Assembly (NCBI RefSeq): GCF_949628265.1
Contig: NC_088788.1
Coordinates: 30,552,335-30,616,334, forward strand
Length of the DNA stretch: 64,000 nucleotides
Origin: Cloeon dipterum
Lineage: Eukaryota > Arthropoda > Insecta > Ephemeroptera > Baetidae
Direction of reading: 5' to 3'
A program made the position numbers and the translations under genes. The notes under the pieces are model-generated. The model was not told where the DNA came from. It searched no databases and worked only from the letters and a program-made list of their open reading frames with translations. Below are positions 11,801-26,000 of this stretch, piece by piece (position 1 is the stretch's first letter; the number at the start of each line of letters is the position of its first letter).

Positions 11801-14800
11801 AAAATGACACGGCGCTTTTACGAAAAACCGATTTCGATCCCGCTGCGATTCTCTCTTATTCAGCCGGCGTGATTCGTTTTCCAATCGAGTCAAGGCTAAT
11901 TACGCGGCGCCGAATTCGCCTATACGCGACCGATGTATACACATGTATACAAATTCTCGCGATCTGGGTCACTTTTTGTGCTGGCGAGCGAAATAAATCG
12001 AGAGAAAGTGAAATGAAACGCCGCCGCCGCCCGAGATCTGTCCCTCGCTCCGGCTGCAGCAGATGACCACCTCCGGCCGCGACCGGCCCCTCCCCGCCCT
12101 AACACTTTCGATTATTCCGCAAACGAGCACTTCCTCGAAGCAAAACTGGAACCAGAATCTGTTAGCACATCGGCTACGCACGCAATCACGTTTTATGATT
12201 TATGCAGATCGCGCTGGTGACGCAATTCTTTCGTTTTGACTGCGAATTCGGTTTTATTGACCCTGAAAACCTATGTTTAGACACCAAACACTGCTGTCTA
12301 GTTCGTGACCCGGCAAATGAAAACTCTTTCTTTCCTGTGTGCAAAATTCGCTTACGTAGATCTTTTATCTCCATCAGGCACGTCCCCTGTTGTCAATTGA
12401 CACATTTTTCAGGTCGGATTTCAAAGGGCATCTCGGGTCGGATCGCATGTGCTAAACTTTGTTTTGCCCAATTTTAATGGATGTAGTTCGCATTCTCAAA
12501 GGTCGTCTTATTTCCACTTTGCATTTTCATAGCTGCGTGTTTCCCACGATACAGAGCACTTCTTGTGACAGAGCATAAAAATTCGCTCCATTTTTCAAGA
12601 TTCGCACCGAGGAATCATTAATGGATCTAGCAAAGAAATAGCTGTCATTCCGCGCGCATAAAAAGAAGTTTTCTATATCTTCGTTTCAATTAGCAACAGC
12701 CTTGGATTGGATGCTGGTACCGCGTCTCAAGAACTGACCAACGGAGTCAGCACTTTGCTGTATTCTCTCTATTGATATTTGTTTTATTCTCGCGGCGGAC
12801 AAAAGTCGTTCAACTTTGATTAATTCATCTAATTAAAAGTCGTCCTCGACACGAATAAATCTGTTGTTTGAGTTAGCGACGAGTGCCGCAGAACGATCGG
12901 CCGACTTGCTGCTGCTGCTGCTGGAAATACAAGGGATAGGGTGTTTGGTCAGCGAGAAAAGGAGAGAAAGAAAAGGCAACGGCCTCATTTGCATCGGCTT
13001 ATGAGCGGCTAATGATGCCGCCAATAAATCAAATCGCGCGCGCCACAATGACGTCGTAAATCTCTTTCCGATCGCCAGTGAGCGCATTTTTTGCTCTGGA
13101 AAACGACCTGAAAGGATGCCGCGAGTTGCCGTGATGCTCTCGAACTTGACGAGTGAAGATCAGTTCAATTTGCGACGAGTTTGTTCGTGACCAAATTGGG
13201 TATTTTCAATAAAGCTGCTCTTCCGTTTTATAAAAGAAAATGTCTTCCTTAGCAAAAGAGGTAAAATTTTACTCTCGATGAAAACAGCCAGATTGTATTC
13301 CTGAATTTCAGGTTCCCAATTAAATGCTGACCTGCGTATAACCTCTTGTTGAAACTGCAAAGGGCAGATTTAGGGTGGAAAAAGAAATGCTGCAAAACCA
13401 GAAAGTCCTGCGTCTCGTTATGTATGTGTATATGTAGAGAGCGCGCGCGCCTTTCAGCAGCTTTATGCATTCTAATCTGCGCACGTCCATTTTCGAATTG
13501 GTGCTGGCGAGTGTTGGAAAGTGAAATCCGTCCATCTCGCATAATAGGCGTTGTTTTTATTGTTGCTCGCATTAAAATGTTCCGGTCTATCGGAGAAGAG
13601 CTCGACAAGAGGGAAAAAGCAGGGACGTGTGTGTGTGTCGTGTCGAGTTGTGCCGAGCCGCAGCGAACGAGACCTCTGGTCAGAGAATTTTCACTCTCTC
13701 TCTATCTCTCTCCGCGCGCACCGCAGCAGCAAACGCCGCCGCTATCTGGAGCACTTTGGAGTTAATTAGCGCACTCGCAGAACATGTCGAGCCGCGAGAA
13801 TTAATTATTCGTCGTAAATCTCAAGTCGACAGCAGCTGCTTGTTTTTAATTTTTTCCTTCCAAACACGCGAGACTTTGCGCCTTTTTGGAGTGCGAAGTG
13901 AACGCCTTCCGTGAAGAGGAAATTAAATTTATAACTGAAAAATGATTAAGGTTGCCCCTGAAGCATCTATCTCACTTGACTGATGAGCACCTTTCTCGGG
14001 GTGTGAGTACCCTTTTCAGGTCGAAGGGAACCGGTTCTTTCGATTTGTCGTTGGCGACAATTGGCTTCGGATCAAAACATTATAATCTCGATGTCAAAAC
14101 AGCACACTTATTCTGCTTTCCCCTGCACATTTCAGGGTATACTCCTAACAAGTCAGGATGAGTTTTCTCGCTCCGCTTCTTATTCTCTTACACTAAAATA
14201 TGCAATTTTTAAGACTTCTAATCTATAGATTCAGCCGATCTGAATAAACTTGCCACTGTTCTCAAGACGGCTAATGACGGAGGCGACCCAAAATGTGAAT
14301 GGAGAGCGAGAAACACATGTACGTGTTTGGAAAAGCGTGCGCGCATTTCTCCTGTTGTGTGCTCATGTGGAAAACACTTCGAATTTGGCTCTGTTGCTGA
14401 TACTCTTAACGTGAGAGATGCAAATCGACCGAGAAAAGCTCTAGCTGGCTTGCTTCGATTCATTTATTTATTATCGGCCGCTTATCTCCAGGTATGTACA
14501 GGCAACATCACTCTCCTTGCACATGCGAGAGTACTTTCTTTTGTGTCCCGGATGCTCTGCTCTGCACACACACACACATTATAAGTCGAAAACGGCGTTT
14601 ATTTTTCCTGATTGATGGCAGCAAAACGATTGATCCGTCTCGTCCATTAGTCTTTTTCGCTCTCCTCTTGATCGTTTCTAATTAACCTTTCGGCCAGAAA
14701 ACGGGCACCGCAGCGAGACGATTCGGTCCCGCCGGCAGAAATATTCATATAAATCTGCGCTGATCTGGTCCCGCTGCGGCCGGCTCGCGCGCGCGCCACA

Positions 14801-15593
14801 CGGAACGAGCCAGAGATAAGAATGCAAATTCCGCCGCGGTCACGAGAGTGACCTGAGCCCGAGCGAGCTCTCAATCAGCGGCACGACCTTTTTATGCATC
14901 ATTAGAGTAATGACGCGGCCGCGTGCTCAGCGCGCGAGCCAACGAGCTCGCTCGACTTTTTACGGCTCGTTTTCAGCGGCGACTTGGCTGATTTATGGCC
15001 AAAGGGTCACTCTCTTCCTCTCCCGACCTGAGCTTCTCCGCTCCTGGCGGCACATTCGGCTTTCTATCGCTAGTTAATCGCTGCCCGCCGTACTTACCCC
15101 GAGTCAGGTCAAGCACAGATTTGCCACGTTTATAACGTCCGCGTGCGGTGTGGAATTCTTACTCTGAATTTCCGTCTGAATTGACTGATTATTTCGATTT
15201 TGATTCTGAAAGGTGTGAAAAATCGGGGCTGCGGCAACCGACTACATGAAAAAACGATCAGCACGGTTAAGTACTTTTTTAATGTCCTTTTACAGCTCCG
15301 GTTGTTGGGCAGTCAGGTCACTACCCTGAACCTGGACTCGGGTCAACTTCTCCAGACTGGGCGTGTTTGGTGTCCATCAGTACGCTTTCCAACCCGGCGA
15401 AAGCGATTCCGCGGTCAGAGAGGTCGAAAAGCGCGTCCCTTGCGAGGTTCTGGGCAGCTGCGGCTGGAATGCGATCTCAGGCGGGGGCGGGCGAGAAAAA
15501 AGGGCGCAGTCGCCGGCTTTATTTATTTGCTTTTATTTGTGTCGCCCACGGCACGTCGGCTGCTGTCCAGCTTCAGAGAGAAAGAAGACAAAC

Positions 15594-15633
<40 letters not shown>

Positions 15634-18600
15634 GCATTTGCGTTGAAAGAAGTTGTTTGCAGCGAGGAGAGAGAAAAAATGGGCAAAAAGTAACGACTAA
15701 TAACTTTTTTCAACGGACCTTTATGGGAATTTTTCTCGCTCCGACCGTCGAGATGGGAATTCGGTGCGCTTTTCTTGCCGGCCAAATTGGTCATTGTCCG
15801 GCAAGATCAGCGCGCGCAAAACGAAAGAACAATGGCCAGCCTCGGGGCGCAAATGTGTTCTTTCTCCAGCGCGGAGCGTGCCATATTTTGCAATAAATCG
15901 TGTAATGAGAGCTGCAAGTCGGGGGTCACGCGCGTCCGCGGGGGCCCTCGTGACCGGCCCCGGGGCCCTGTCGGCCGCGATTCACCGCGCAGCCTCTCTC
16001 CACGCGCTCTTCGTCCAGACGGGACCGCGCCTTTTTGCGTGTCCCTTGTCAAAAAGAGGCAGCCGCGCTCATCCTCCGCGGTGCGCTATCTGATGGAAAA
16101 AGTGAGTGACGGACAGGTAAGGCAGGCGATTCCGGCACACTGATCGCAAGTCACTCAGCAAGGAGAACAGGAGCGGACACTCGCCGCTTTTCAAACGCAC
16201 GCTTTTTAATTTGGCATGATTCGCTCAGCCTTCGATCTTTTTTCGTTTCTCCCGAGGGAGTGCACTAAGCAATCTCACACTGTCTCTCGTGCTGCAGATT
16301 TGAATTAGGAAGCCTTGGAACTTATCAGTCGACACCCAACTTGGCATGATTTGCTATACATGCTTCTTACAATACCGCATACACGTACCCACCCCAAGTG
16401 CATGAATTGTTTCAATGTCAATATATGTACTAAATTTGATTGTTCCAATTAAAAGTTGTTATCTACAAATATTTTTCTGGTTCATGTCGAGTTATTAAGT
16501 TAGTAAATTAATTAAAATAAAAAATAATCTTTCCCTCTGTGCTCTAACGGTATTAACCAAAATGTTTTTACTGATTCAACAGGTTTTGCTGGTACAGAGC
16601 GTCAAACATACGGTTGAAATATTTTTTGCCTGGAGAGAAACTTCTGCCGAACTCTTTTCTTTGAATCATTGAAGCGAACGGTGCGGAGGCGGACATAAAA
16701 ACGCAATGTTATTGCTGCACAACCTGCAGAAAGAAGCGGAAAATCGATTTGGCCCGTGCGAAGTGCGCTTTATTCCGAAATCGGCCGGTAAAGCACCTGA
16801 ATGGCCGTCTGCCGCTGCTAATTTGTTCTGGGAACGTGCTGCCGATTAGTTTTTAATTTTACACGTGAGCTTTGATTTGATGTATGGAATAGCCGCGATC
16901 TGTAGATGCAGCTGCAGAAGGTAAAAAAATAACAACAAGGATAACTGCGCGTGCGGAAAGGAATCAATCATTTTTGTCGTTGGTCGAGCAAAATAATAAA
17001 GTGGTGCGCGCGGCGGATCGGATGGAGCGGCGCCAAGAGAAGAAAGAGAGAGATGCCAGATAATGTGCGGCGGGCGCGCGCGCGACAATGGCAATTTAAA
17101 TGGCTGCTGGCTCGCTCGCATATGCACACTCGGTTGCTCGTGTAAAGCAATAAAGTTGCGCTTATTTATCTGTGGCTCGTTTTATTAAACACACGCATGC
17201 ACACTCGATTAAGCAAATAAATAAATATGATGATGGCACGACCTTTGCCTTCCGTTGAGCGCATCTCGTTTTGCCTTCGTGCTCGCACTTTGCCGCTCAA
17301 GCTAATTGGCGACAGCGATTTCAGAGCTAAAACGGTACGACTCAATCAGAAGGTGATTGAATTGATAAGAAAATGAACAAGTTTTATGGTCATAAAATGA
17401 AATTTAAAATTTCTTATCTAAAGCCTTGTAATATATCATGCCTCTTAACTTAATTTTTTATACTCCTTGATCTGAACTTTGTGTAAAACAATCCAGACCA
17501 ATAAATGGTTCATTTTTTCACTGAAGAATAAAAAGAGTTAAGCTACCGATGTCTGACATTGAATGCTGATAAAACTCTATTTTCGTACCATCCTCGACGT
17601 TTGACACTCATTTTTAGTCGTTCTTAAAGACTGTTAGAAGATGATGTGTTTCACCCACGTCATGATCATTTGACCGAATCGCCATTTTTTCGCTCAAATT
17701 CAAATGTGAAAGCGGCTTTGCGGCGGCGGCGCATCGTTTGACGAACACATACAGCGATATCGACTAACAAAGAGCGACGGGAAAAATATTGGGGAGCAGA
17801 AGAGCGATCGCCACAGTCAACTTTCATCTTGGGCGGGTGATTTGCTGGCAAGCCAGTTTATAAATATGCTCTAATCGCGCGGCCGCAAGTGTCAAATGTG
17901 GATTTTTCAGATCGAGTTTCACTTTCGTATTCGCAGCCGTCGTCGTGTCGTTGCGAACGCATGCAGCACCCCCCGGGCCAGAGCGCGGACCAGTTTTTCT
18001 CGCGCGCCACATCTCGTCGTCTCACTCTTGATTTTGTTGTGATCTGCTCCAAAAATTCTCACACTCTTACACCGGTGAATATTAACCGCGCACACATAAT
18101 ATCTAGTCTTCGTAAGAACAAATCGAGCGAGAACTGGTTTCAATTGTTGAAAGCTTGTCCGTGGACTTCCCTTGTTACGGCGAAGGTGGTTCGTGCACTC
18201 GCTCGCTGCGGAGATTTTAATTGTCATCGCTCGGCCTTTTTGACGAGCAAGTAAAAGCTGCTGTTGCGAGTAGCAACGCGATTATGCAAGGCGTGGCCTT
18301 TTTCATTTTTATTTGCGCTCATTATTGTCAGACGCACGGACGGTGGAGTGCGATCATTGTTGCTCTCAATCGCCGCCGCGCACAGCCAAAATATTTGCCT
18401 TCGCAAAAAGCAGACACGCCCACGCACCTGATTAATTAGGCGTCCCGCAAGCCATAAATTGTTCGGCTCGACCCAATTCGTCTTCGCCTCGAGATAAACA
18501 TGATCGATTTGTCTGTTACAGGAACGTTTTTTGCTCGCAGCATTTACATTGATAATTTTGCGCTCTTTAAGCACGAATTTCAGCTTCCTGACCGTGAAAA

Positions 18601-19404
18601 TTTTATGTTGGACACCTTATTTGGTAACGGTGCGTTTTCAGACTTGGCAAATAGTTGGAGAGCGGTGAAATATCGTCATTAGATTCATAATTAATTACTT
18701 TTTGGGTCGTCCCAAAGTCAAAGTCATCATATTTATTGTTAAATTTCGTAACAAATAATCATTTGTCTTTTTTTTAATAGTTTTTGTAATTAGCAACGTA
18801 CGCGTTCAGATCAAAAAGGCATAGAGGTGATCATCGGCCTAAAAAGGTATCTGAAAATTGAGATTTCACGTGATGTGCGCGCGGAGGCGATTCGACGATT
18901 TTATATTTTGTCGACGGTCGGGCCCGAGTAGCGTGAGCGCCTTAAAAATGTTGAAACCTGATCCGAATCGGCGTCGAGCGAAAATTGGGTTCGAGGCGTG
19001 GCGTTGGAGAAAAGATGACACTGACAATGCCTCATTAAAAGGGCCCACCTTTCATATTTCTCGCGACACTTCTTATCCCAACGCCCATAAGCCGCTTTTT
19101 CATCACGCGGAGGCGAAAATCGGACCGCAAAGTTGACTTTTTACGCTGAAAATAGTCGATTGCTGGCAGAAAGACATTCAGGGAGCGGCTGCAGGGCCGA
19201 TTTCACGCAACACCCCGAAAATTCATAATGCTCCGCGAAGCTGTTCCGTTTTAAAGAACGCACCCAACTGCATGAATGAGACAGGAGGATCCATTGAAAC
19301 AGTCCCACGTGTGTGGCGCGAATGTTCAGTTGAACCTCCAACATTGACAATTTGATTTGACGACCAAATGAAGAAATAAAATTTTGACTTCGTTTTCATT
19401 TCAG
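8883..19404. other. Long non-coding stretch upstream of the hamlet exons
   Basis: No exon can be supported. The sequence alternates between AT-rich stretches and GC-richer blocks, for example about 9150-9900, 10300-10950, 11480-12160, 12860-13110, 13400-13900, 14280-16140, 16670-17140 and 17650-18480. The GC-richer blocks contain clustered homeodomain-type TAATTA words and GCGCGC runs. Because the hamlet exon at 8882 needs an upstream exon on the same strand, this is best read as a hamlet intron carrying candidate cis-regulatory modules. Short open frames on both strands look spurious. Confidence 0.5.
15599..15631. repeat. (GA)n microsatellite, about 16 units
   Basis: Perfect GA dinucleotide tract inside a GC-rich block of the presumed hamlet intron. 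It is the second long GA tract in the window. Confidence 0.95.
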
Positions 19405-19421
19405 GTGCTGTTCACTTAAGG
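19405..19421 (+). other. Candidate 17-base microexon (non-coding?)
   Basis: A 17-base segment is bracketed on the plus strand by a strong acceptor (pyrimidine-rich tract ending in TTTCAG) and a consensus donor (GG|GTAAGT). It contains a TAA in one frame. No flanking plus-strand exons were recognised, so it may be part of a non-coding transcript or simply chance. Confidence 0.25.
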
Positions 19422-19559
19422 GTAAGTGTCATCTTCCTCATCATAGCCAAATGACTTAATTGAAAAGACACCGTGCGTCGTGGAGACTTGAACGCGTGAC
19501 ATAAAGATAGTGAGAAAATATGTCTAAACAGACCTGGCGAGAGGGCGTGCGAGCCGGGC

Positions 19560-20000
19560 TGGTGTATCGTCGGGGTCCGTGGGGCACTTGGCGGGGCTGC
19601 TGCGGCTGGGCCACTGAAGCACCGACTGACTGAAGACGCTGGAGCGCGCGTCCGCCGGACCATCGGAGTGGCACCCACGCCGCCGCCCCCCGAGCCAGCC
19701 AGCGCACGCTCTTTCCCGTTAGCGCGCGCTGGCGGGGAGGGAGGGGCCGTCAGGGCGAAGGGGAGGGGCGCCAAACACTTTTCCTTTCTAAACGCGCGCG
19801 TCGCCTGCTAATTGTTTGTTACGCGATCCGGCCGTTCTTTGTTAAGCTCCCGAGGCCCTTTGAGCCGCCGCCGAGCACGACCTGGAAAAGGGCCCGCGCG
19901 TCACTGGACAGCTTGGCTCGGCATGTCGTCTCGCTTCCCTTTGACCTAGGTCGCGGTCTTCCTGTATTTTCGTTAGGCACGACGGCGGAAGTGTAATCGA
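19560..20000. promoter_or_regulatory. GC-rich block, possible promoter or 5' exon region
   Basis: Markedly GC-rich and CpG-containing compared with its flanks. It keeps long but unrecognisable open frames on the minus strand (to about 19774), as GC-rich DNA often does. It could hold a hamlet promoter or first exon on the minus strand; no start codon plus splice donor combination is convincing. Confidence 0.3.
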
Positions 20001-20019
20001 GTGACAGCCTCCATTCTAC

Positions 20020-23000
20020 TTTTTTGGTTGACTGAAGTGGTTGATAAATGATTGGAGTCTCAAATTTCTAACAGTCTTAAAGACGATAATTAAATTTGCA
20101 TAAACCACCAGTAAAGGCCGAGCTATGGACCCAAATTTAACTAATGCTCAATACTCTAGCCTCAGCTCAATTCTTTTGATACTTTTTGCGGCACAATTTA
20201 GCAATAGATCGGTTAACTATTTGAAAACTAAGGTTAAATTAACCCTTTTAGCCTGGACAAGCTGTTACAAAAACTCTCTTTGATTATACGTTTGACTTCT
20301 CAAAAGAATTGATCCTTGCATATTGAATGCAGCAATGAGCAGATCGAAGCAGAGAGCTTTTTTGTGTAAAAAAGAGGTAGCTGAGTACCTGCGGCGCTGA
20401 AAATTGGTCTTGGGTGTATAATAAATATGCTCTTGCTCAATATGCATTACAGAGGGGAGTGTCCAATGCACTCAGTGTAGTAAAAAAACTCGCACCGAAT
20501 AAATAAGGCATATAGCCATAATAATAATAATTGAAACGGCCTTTCTCAGGTACATCTCACGCGGTGGCGTTTAATTGAGCTCCTCTTTAAGGAAAGGCAC
20601 GTTATTTTCCATTCGACACCGCTAAGTTGGAGGTTTGGAAACGTCTTGAGCGGTTTTGTGAAACGGAGAGAAGCTGAAAAGATATGATTTCAAGCCTCGT
20701 TACTTTTCATTTCGCCTGCGATTGTTGTCCAATCTGCAGCGAGCTAATTCGGTCAATCGTATCAATTTGGAAGCAGCTGCTGAAGCAATTTTCGCTGGCT
20801 CACGGCGGCGCTCGCCCCACCCTGGCTGCTGCTCGCCTAAAAAAATGAGATGCTGCGCGCTCACCGTGCGGAGGTAATTAAGCGGCGCGCGAGGAGCAAA
20901 TGAAAAGCAAAAGTTGGATCCGATTTCGCAACCTTGATTGCCGTGGATCGATTTCGTTTCGATCAGCAACATCTCTCGACTTTTTTCCACAGGCTATCGC
21001 ATTTTTTAAACATTTCGTCAGAAGCATACTATAAAGCAAAAAGCTAACTGGGCCAGTCGCGTCTGCCCTCAGGAAGAAGCCGAAAAACACATCGAATCGT
21101 GAACAAAAAGGACATTTTGCTCGTTTACTTTTACTCTCTAAGAGCGAGCGGGTTTCGAAACACCTAAAATAAGATTTACAAGCTTGCGGAAAAAGTGTAT
21201 TTTTCACTTCCAATAAATCAGAAGCTACGCCAGCTATTAAAAACAAATAAAAATGGTTTAGCCCAGGCCAGCGCAATGCTACGCTCTCAGATCGATATCC
21301 CGAGAAATGCGAAACTTAAATGACGGATGATTGAGGTTGGTTACAAAGATTTAAAGCCCATTAATATTTTTAAATTCCATGACAGGCTATGAACAAACCG
21401 TTTTCAGATATACGCATGTAAAACAGATTGCCTAAGAAGCACCGTCAATAAATATTTCAGAAGAGTATACCTTCGCAGCTTCAGATTCTTCAATTGAATA
21501 AATATATTTACAAATTATTACTTTAAAACAACAAAATATAATTATAGAGCATACTGAATAATTTAGAGTAATAACTCGGCTTTGATTTTAATATTAGCGA
21601 TACACGATGCCAAACGGAATAATTGATCTACTGGTTTATGAAAAACTTCACCAGGGTGCTTCGTTCACATTTATCAAGAATGCTCAGGGTGACATCTGTT
21701 TCGTAACGAAGAGCCCGAAATCATTTAATATTCTGTATGTGTGACATTAATAACAAGATTCTGTCTATGTTATGGGCGGAGCTGTGCAATTGACCTTTTT
21801 CAGGTCGCCGAAGGCATACTTCTCAGGTCAAACGCGAGCTTCGCCGTGAGATAGCCGTGTTTGGTATGCGTCTTTGGTATTTGAATGGCTGCGGTGCCGA
21901 ATTCGGCCTCGAAGTCGAGCGAAAAATAAGCCCAAAGGAGACTCTGGGCGTTTCGATACGCTTTTGGGTCATCTGCCCAATGCGTGGTGGCTCGAAATCA
22001 ACCGCGGAAAGTGAAGGTGAGCTTGGAAAAAAAGAGAATCGTATAATAATTTTGGGTGGAGCAGGCGCGGCTGTTTCGAAATAGAAAGTGGATCTCGTTC
22101 GCTCGCTCGGCCGAGATGCTGCGGCCGGATCGCGAGTGGGAGGGGAAGTGAGTCAGTAACGGCACCCTCCCCTCCGACCCTGAAGGCCGCCGCCCCCTCC
22201 CCGGCCAGCAGCGAGCCCCACCCGGCCTCGCCTTTCTTTCTTCCGTCCATCTCGAAACTAGATCAACTCTCGACCGGTTATGAAATTCTCTCCGCGCGCG
22301 CTTCGGCCGAAAGCAACACAACTTCTCTTCGAGCATCGAGTCCGACCGACCGACCGACCAACCGGCCACCGATGGGCGACCCTCTCGGCGGTGCATGTGC
22401 CCTGATTGCGCAAACACCTTTCCACAATCGCCGCGCGCGATTCAATAATGCCGAAAATACTCACTCAGTGATTTAACACTTTCAATCTCGTTCAGCCGTG
22501 AAATATTTTTAAACAGCGACAACAACAATAATCGTTGTTTGCTTCTTTCCGCTCGTAAAATTAAAGCGCAGTTCACGCTTCGATTAAGCGATCTGGTCAT
22601 ATGATTCGGATAGCCCAGAAATAAACAAAGGGCGTGCTAAAGTGAAAAGGTCAAATGGTTTCCAGATTAATGCTTCAACACCTCTGGAACTTTTAAGATG
22701 GCCGCGTTGCGCAAGGAAATATTTCATTAATGAGAACTACATACAAGTTATGTTCATGCTATAATGTGGCGCAGTTCAAGACGTTTTTAAATTAATGTTT
22801 TGGCTGTAAAATATTAAAATAATAATCATTTTCGCAATTTTTCTTTCCATGCATTTCTCTCTTATTCATTTCACCAGTACTGTCTCTAAATTTTCTGTTC
22901 GGTTTACGCATTCTCCATTTTCTTCAATCATTCAAACAAATTTGTGTCAGCTGAGTGAGCTATTATTTATTATATGTATTATATATTTATCCTTTTACTA

Positions 23001-26000
23001 TACCCATATCACAAAAAATGTTAAAAAAAAACACAACAATAAACATGAACTCTTAGAATCGTCTGATTATAATTGGTGTCAAGTGCGAGGAATGTGTATA
23101 TGTGGACCGCATGCAAAAAAGAAGCAAATTTACATAATGAGAAAAGAGCCACGGCTAATTTCGTCGGATCTTCGCTCGCATTATAATTGCGTGATAGAAA
23201 GTTATCGCTTAATTTATGCGTCTTGGCTGCGACGCCTGTGCTTTGCTCGTCGTGAAAATAATGTCAAACAGATGTTCGCCGGCAAAAACGAGGAGAGGCG
23301 CCTTGTAGTACACCGCAGCGCCGGCAAAAAAGGAATTCGGCGAGCTGAAGACTTTCTTCCTAGGTGGGCATTTCTTTCTTGATTTAATTAATCGCTCGCT
23401 CGCATTCTTGAAAACATTTTATATACGCTCACCCAACACAAAGCATTCTCTCTCTATATTTTATCGCTGCGCTCGCGTCCTACGTCCTTTTTTCCATCGT
23501 CCGGCAGCCCGAGCGCCGTGATTAATTAACCATTTCTTCTCTCTTTCCCTGCATGCAAGCCGGCCAATTAATTAATTAATCGTGGAGTGTGTGGCGAGAA
23601 GCGGTCATAAACACGCGAAGGCGATGCATTCTGTGGCTTATTTTGTGGCGAGGATGCAATTAAAAGGTCCTTAAAGATTTAGTCTAAAACACGCAACAGC
23701 ATCTCGATCTTACACTCATTTTCTGTCCGCACAAATTAGCCAAACAAACATGAAAATTATTTTATTGCTATACCAGGAAAACACGCAAAAAATTATTTTT
23801 GCATCGACCATAAAATCCTGATGTTTTCGTTTACATTAAAAATGAGAACGGTCAAAAGTTATTAACGTATGACTCTTTCTCTTAGAATATTTTTATGCTC
23901 CTAAATCATTCAGTAAGCAAACTTGTGATAAATAGGTCTTACTTGAAAATTGTTTAATTCGCACTCGCTTTATCATAAATTTTAGGAATGGTTTCTTGTA
24001 ATTTCTACTGAGGTGCTGGTTAATCTAAAATTCATTATGTTATTAATTGATTTTGAATCATAATGCATAAAAGTTAACTGCACGAATTATTGTGTGTAGC
24101 TTTAACTAAACCCTATTGCGGCCGTTAGACTACATGCAATTGGATCCCAAAACAACTTAATCTTAGGAAGGCTCTTTCTTAAAAGAACAACATTTCTCTG
24201 AGAATTGAAAAAAGATCACACCTTGCGTCAGTTATGGAAATAGCAGGACAAGTGGTGCAATATGTGTTTATATAAAAGCGAGATTTAAAAAGCGAGTGTG
24301 AATGCAGCAGTATACACTTTGTTTGTTTGTTTGTCTGCTCGCCGCACCATACATCGCGAGCAAGCCGCGGCGGCTTGGAATTGAGAAAAGAGCTAGCGCT
24401 AACAATGCGCGAGCGTTGGTGCAATATGCCGTGTGTGTGAACGAATTCTTCCGCGCGCATCCAGCCGCCGTGTGTTTTATAATACTGCATACATGTCCAT
24501 TTATAATGTGTGTTACGCGCGCGTGCGGCGCTTCTTTGGAGATGCTCTTGGCAGCTGGCGTGGAAACGGGCGCGTGGGACCCGACGCACAATTTGATTAT
24601 GTCAAACGCCACGTGCATAAATGAGAGAGGCATACGCCACCGAAACGCCGAGTGGCTCCCACGCCTTGCCTCATCCTTTCTGTGCAAATAACAAAGCCTC
24701 TGAAGATGCAACCTTTGTTTTCGACGCCCATTCTGCTCCTCCAGTGGGAATCACGCTCACTTTAGGATTTTCAATTTCATTTAGCCCAAATTGCAGGCAC
24801 TTCGCATTTAATTTTTTTTTAATATGTTTGTGATAGAAAGCTCTAAAATTGGAATTATAAAAATTTAAATTAGGAAAAAATATGCTAATTATTAATGTGT
24901 TTTTAAATCAGGACTGTATAGTTTAAATTGTAACGGAAAAGCCTTTTATCACATATTTTTGTACTGGACAGCAGCTGCTTCGCCCTTTTAGCTATACAGG
25001 CCTCGTCAGCAGTGCTCAACCTGCGAAAAAAAAACAGGATCGATGTTACAGAGTCTAACTGCAGAGGATTAGAAATCAGCAGGCGTTGAAAACGATTGAA
25101 TGCACTCATTGCTAAGTGAGTACAAATCAAAACGAAGATGAGTGACGAAATGCTGTGGATGTCGCCACTCGTCCTTCTATGGTGTCTCACACAACTTCCT
25201 CTTACCAAATTCACAAGCCCAAAAATCCATCTAATATTTGATGGTCTTTGCAGTTATTCAGTTGTTTCAGATTTAATTCTGCAAGTTCAAGTCCTACTGA
25301 TGAAGCCGTAAGGTTCGAAACACAGGCTGTTCAGCCAGAGCAAAAGCACGTATGATTAATCTGTCCTCTTCAAATTTTTATAGTTTGGTCGCACATCAAG
25401 CAGAGCCATTATTTGTTAATTTTGTGAGATTTTCTTGCTATTTTAAGTTAAAAATTTCACAACAGAAAAATCCCACGTTGCAGAAATTTTGAATTTGATT
25501 TTTAATCGTCTGGCGCTCATGTCACACTTTTTACTCTTTCCAGGCATCCGTAGAAATTTAAAAAATGTATATTTTGATAATTTCATTTTGAGGATTTGTA
25601 AAAATTTATATTTTACCAATCCTATAATCAGTGTATTGAAAAAAAACAAATTGGAAAGGCTAGGAAATCAGCCGAAAACACTGATGGAAGGGCCTGCAAG
25701 CCTATTTTCTGACTGACTGCATTCGCGCTTTGTCAATCGTCGTCGAAAATGTGTGTCGAGCGCGCCGATGGAGCGTTGCCAGCGCCTAGAGAGGACAGTG
25801 GTGAAAAAACGGCGAGTGTTTTCACGCCGATCGGCCTTCCTCGCCGGTTACGTCCTTTTGGTTTCAAAATCGGAAACCAAGAGGATCGGAAGGTGGCGCG
25901 GACGCGGCTGGCGAAAAAAAGCCCAGGATCACTTTCACTGCGCCGCTGCTCTGTATATGTGTGCGGAGACCACTTTCGATTTGCAGCTTTTGCATCTGGG

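Noticed and set aside
15363-16143. Overlapping 100-180-codon frames on the plus strand
   Set aside because: They lie in a GC-rich block and cross a GA repeat, several frames are open at once, and none matches a known protein; GC-rich DNA has few stops.
21998-22417. 139-codon minus-strand frame
   Set aside because: It sits in a GC-rich block with a CCGA tetranucleotide run, with no family resemblance and no coherent exon boundaries.
22849-23382. 177-codon plus-strand frame
   Set aside because: Its start is AT-rich with low-complexity Phe/Ile/Lys translation, there is no homology, and no splice or promoter context was seen.
25290-25350. GGTTCGAA resembling a tRNA B box
   Set aside because: No A box at the right distance and no cloverleaf could be folded by eye; the same was true of the GGTTCGAATGC near 39096, which lies in an intron of the SIAE-like gene.
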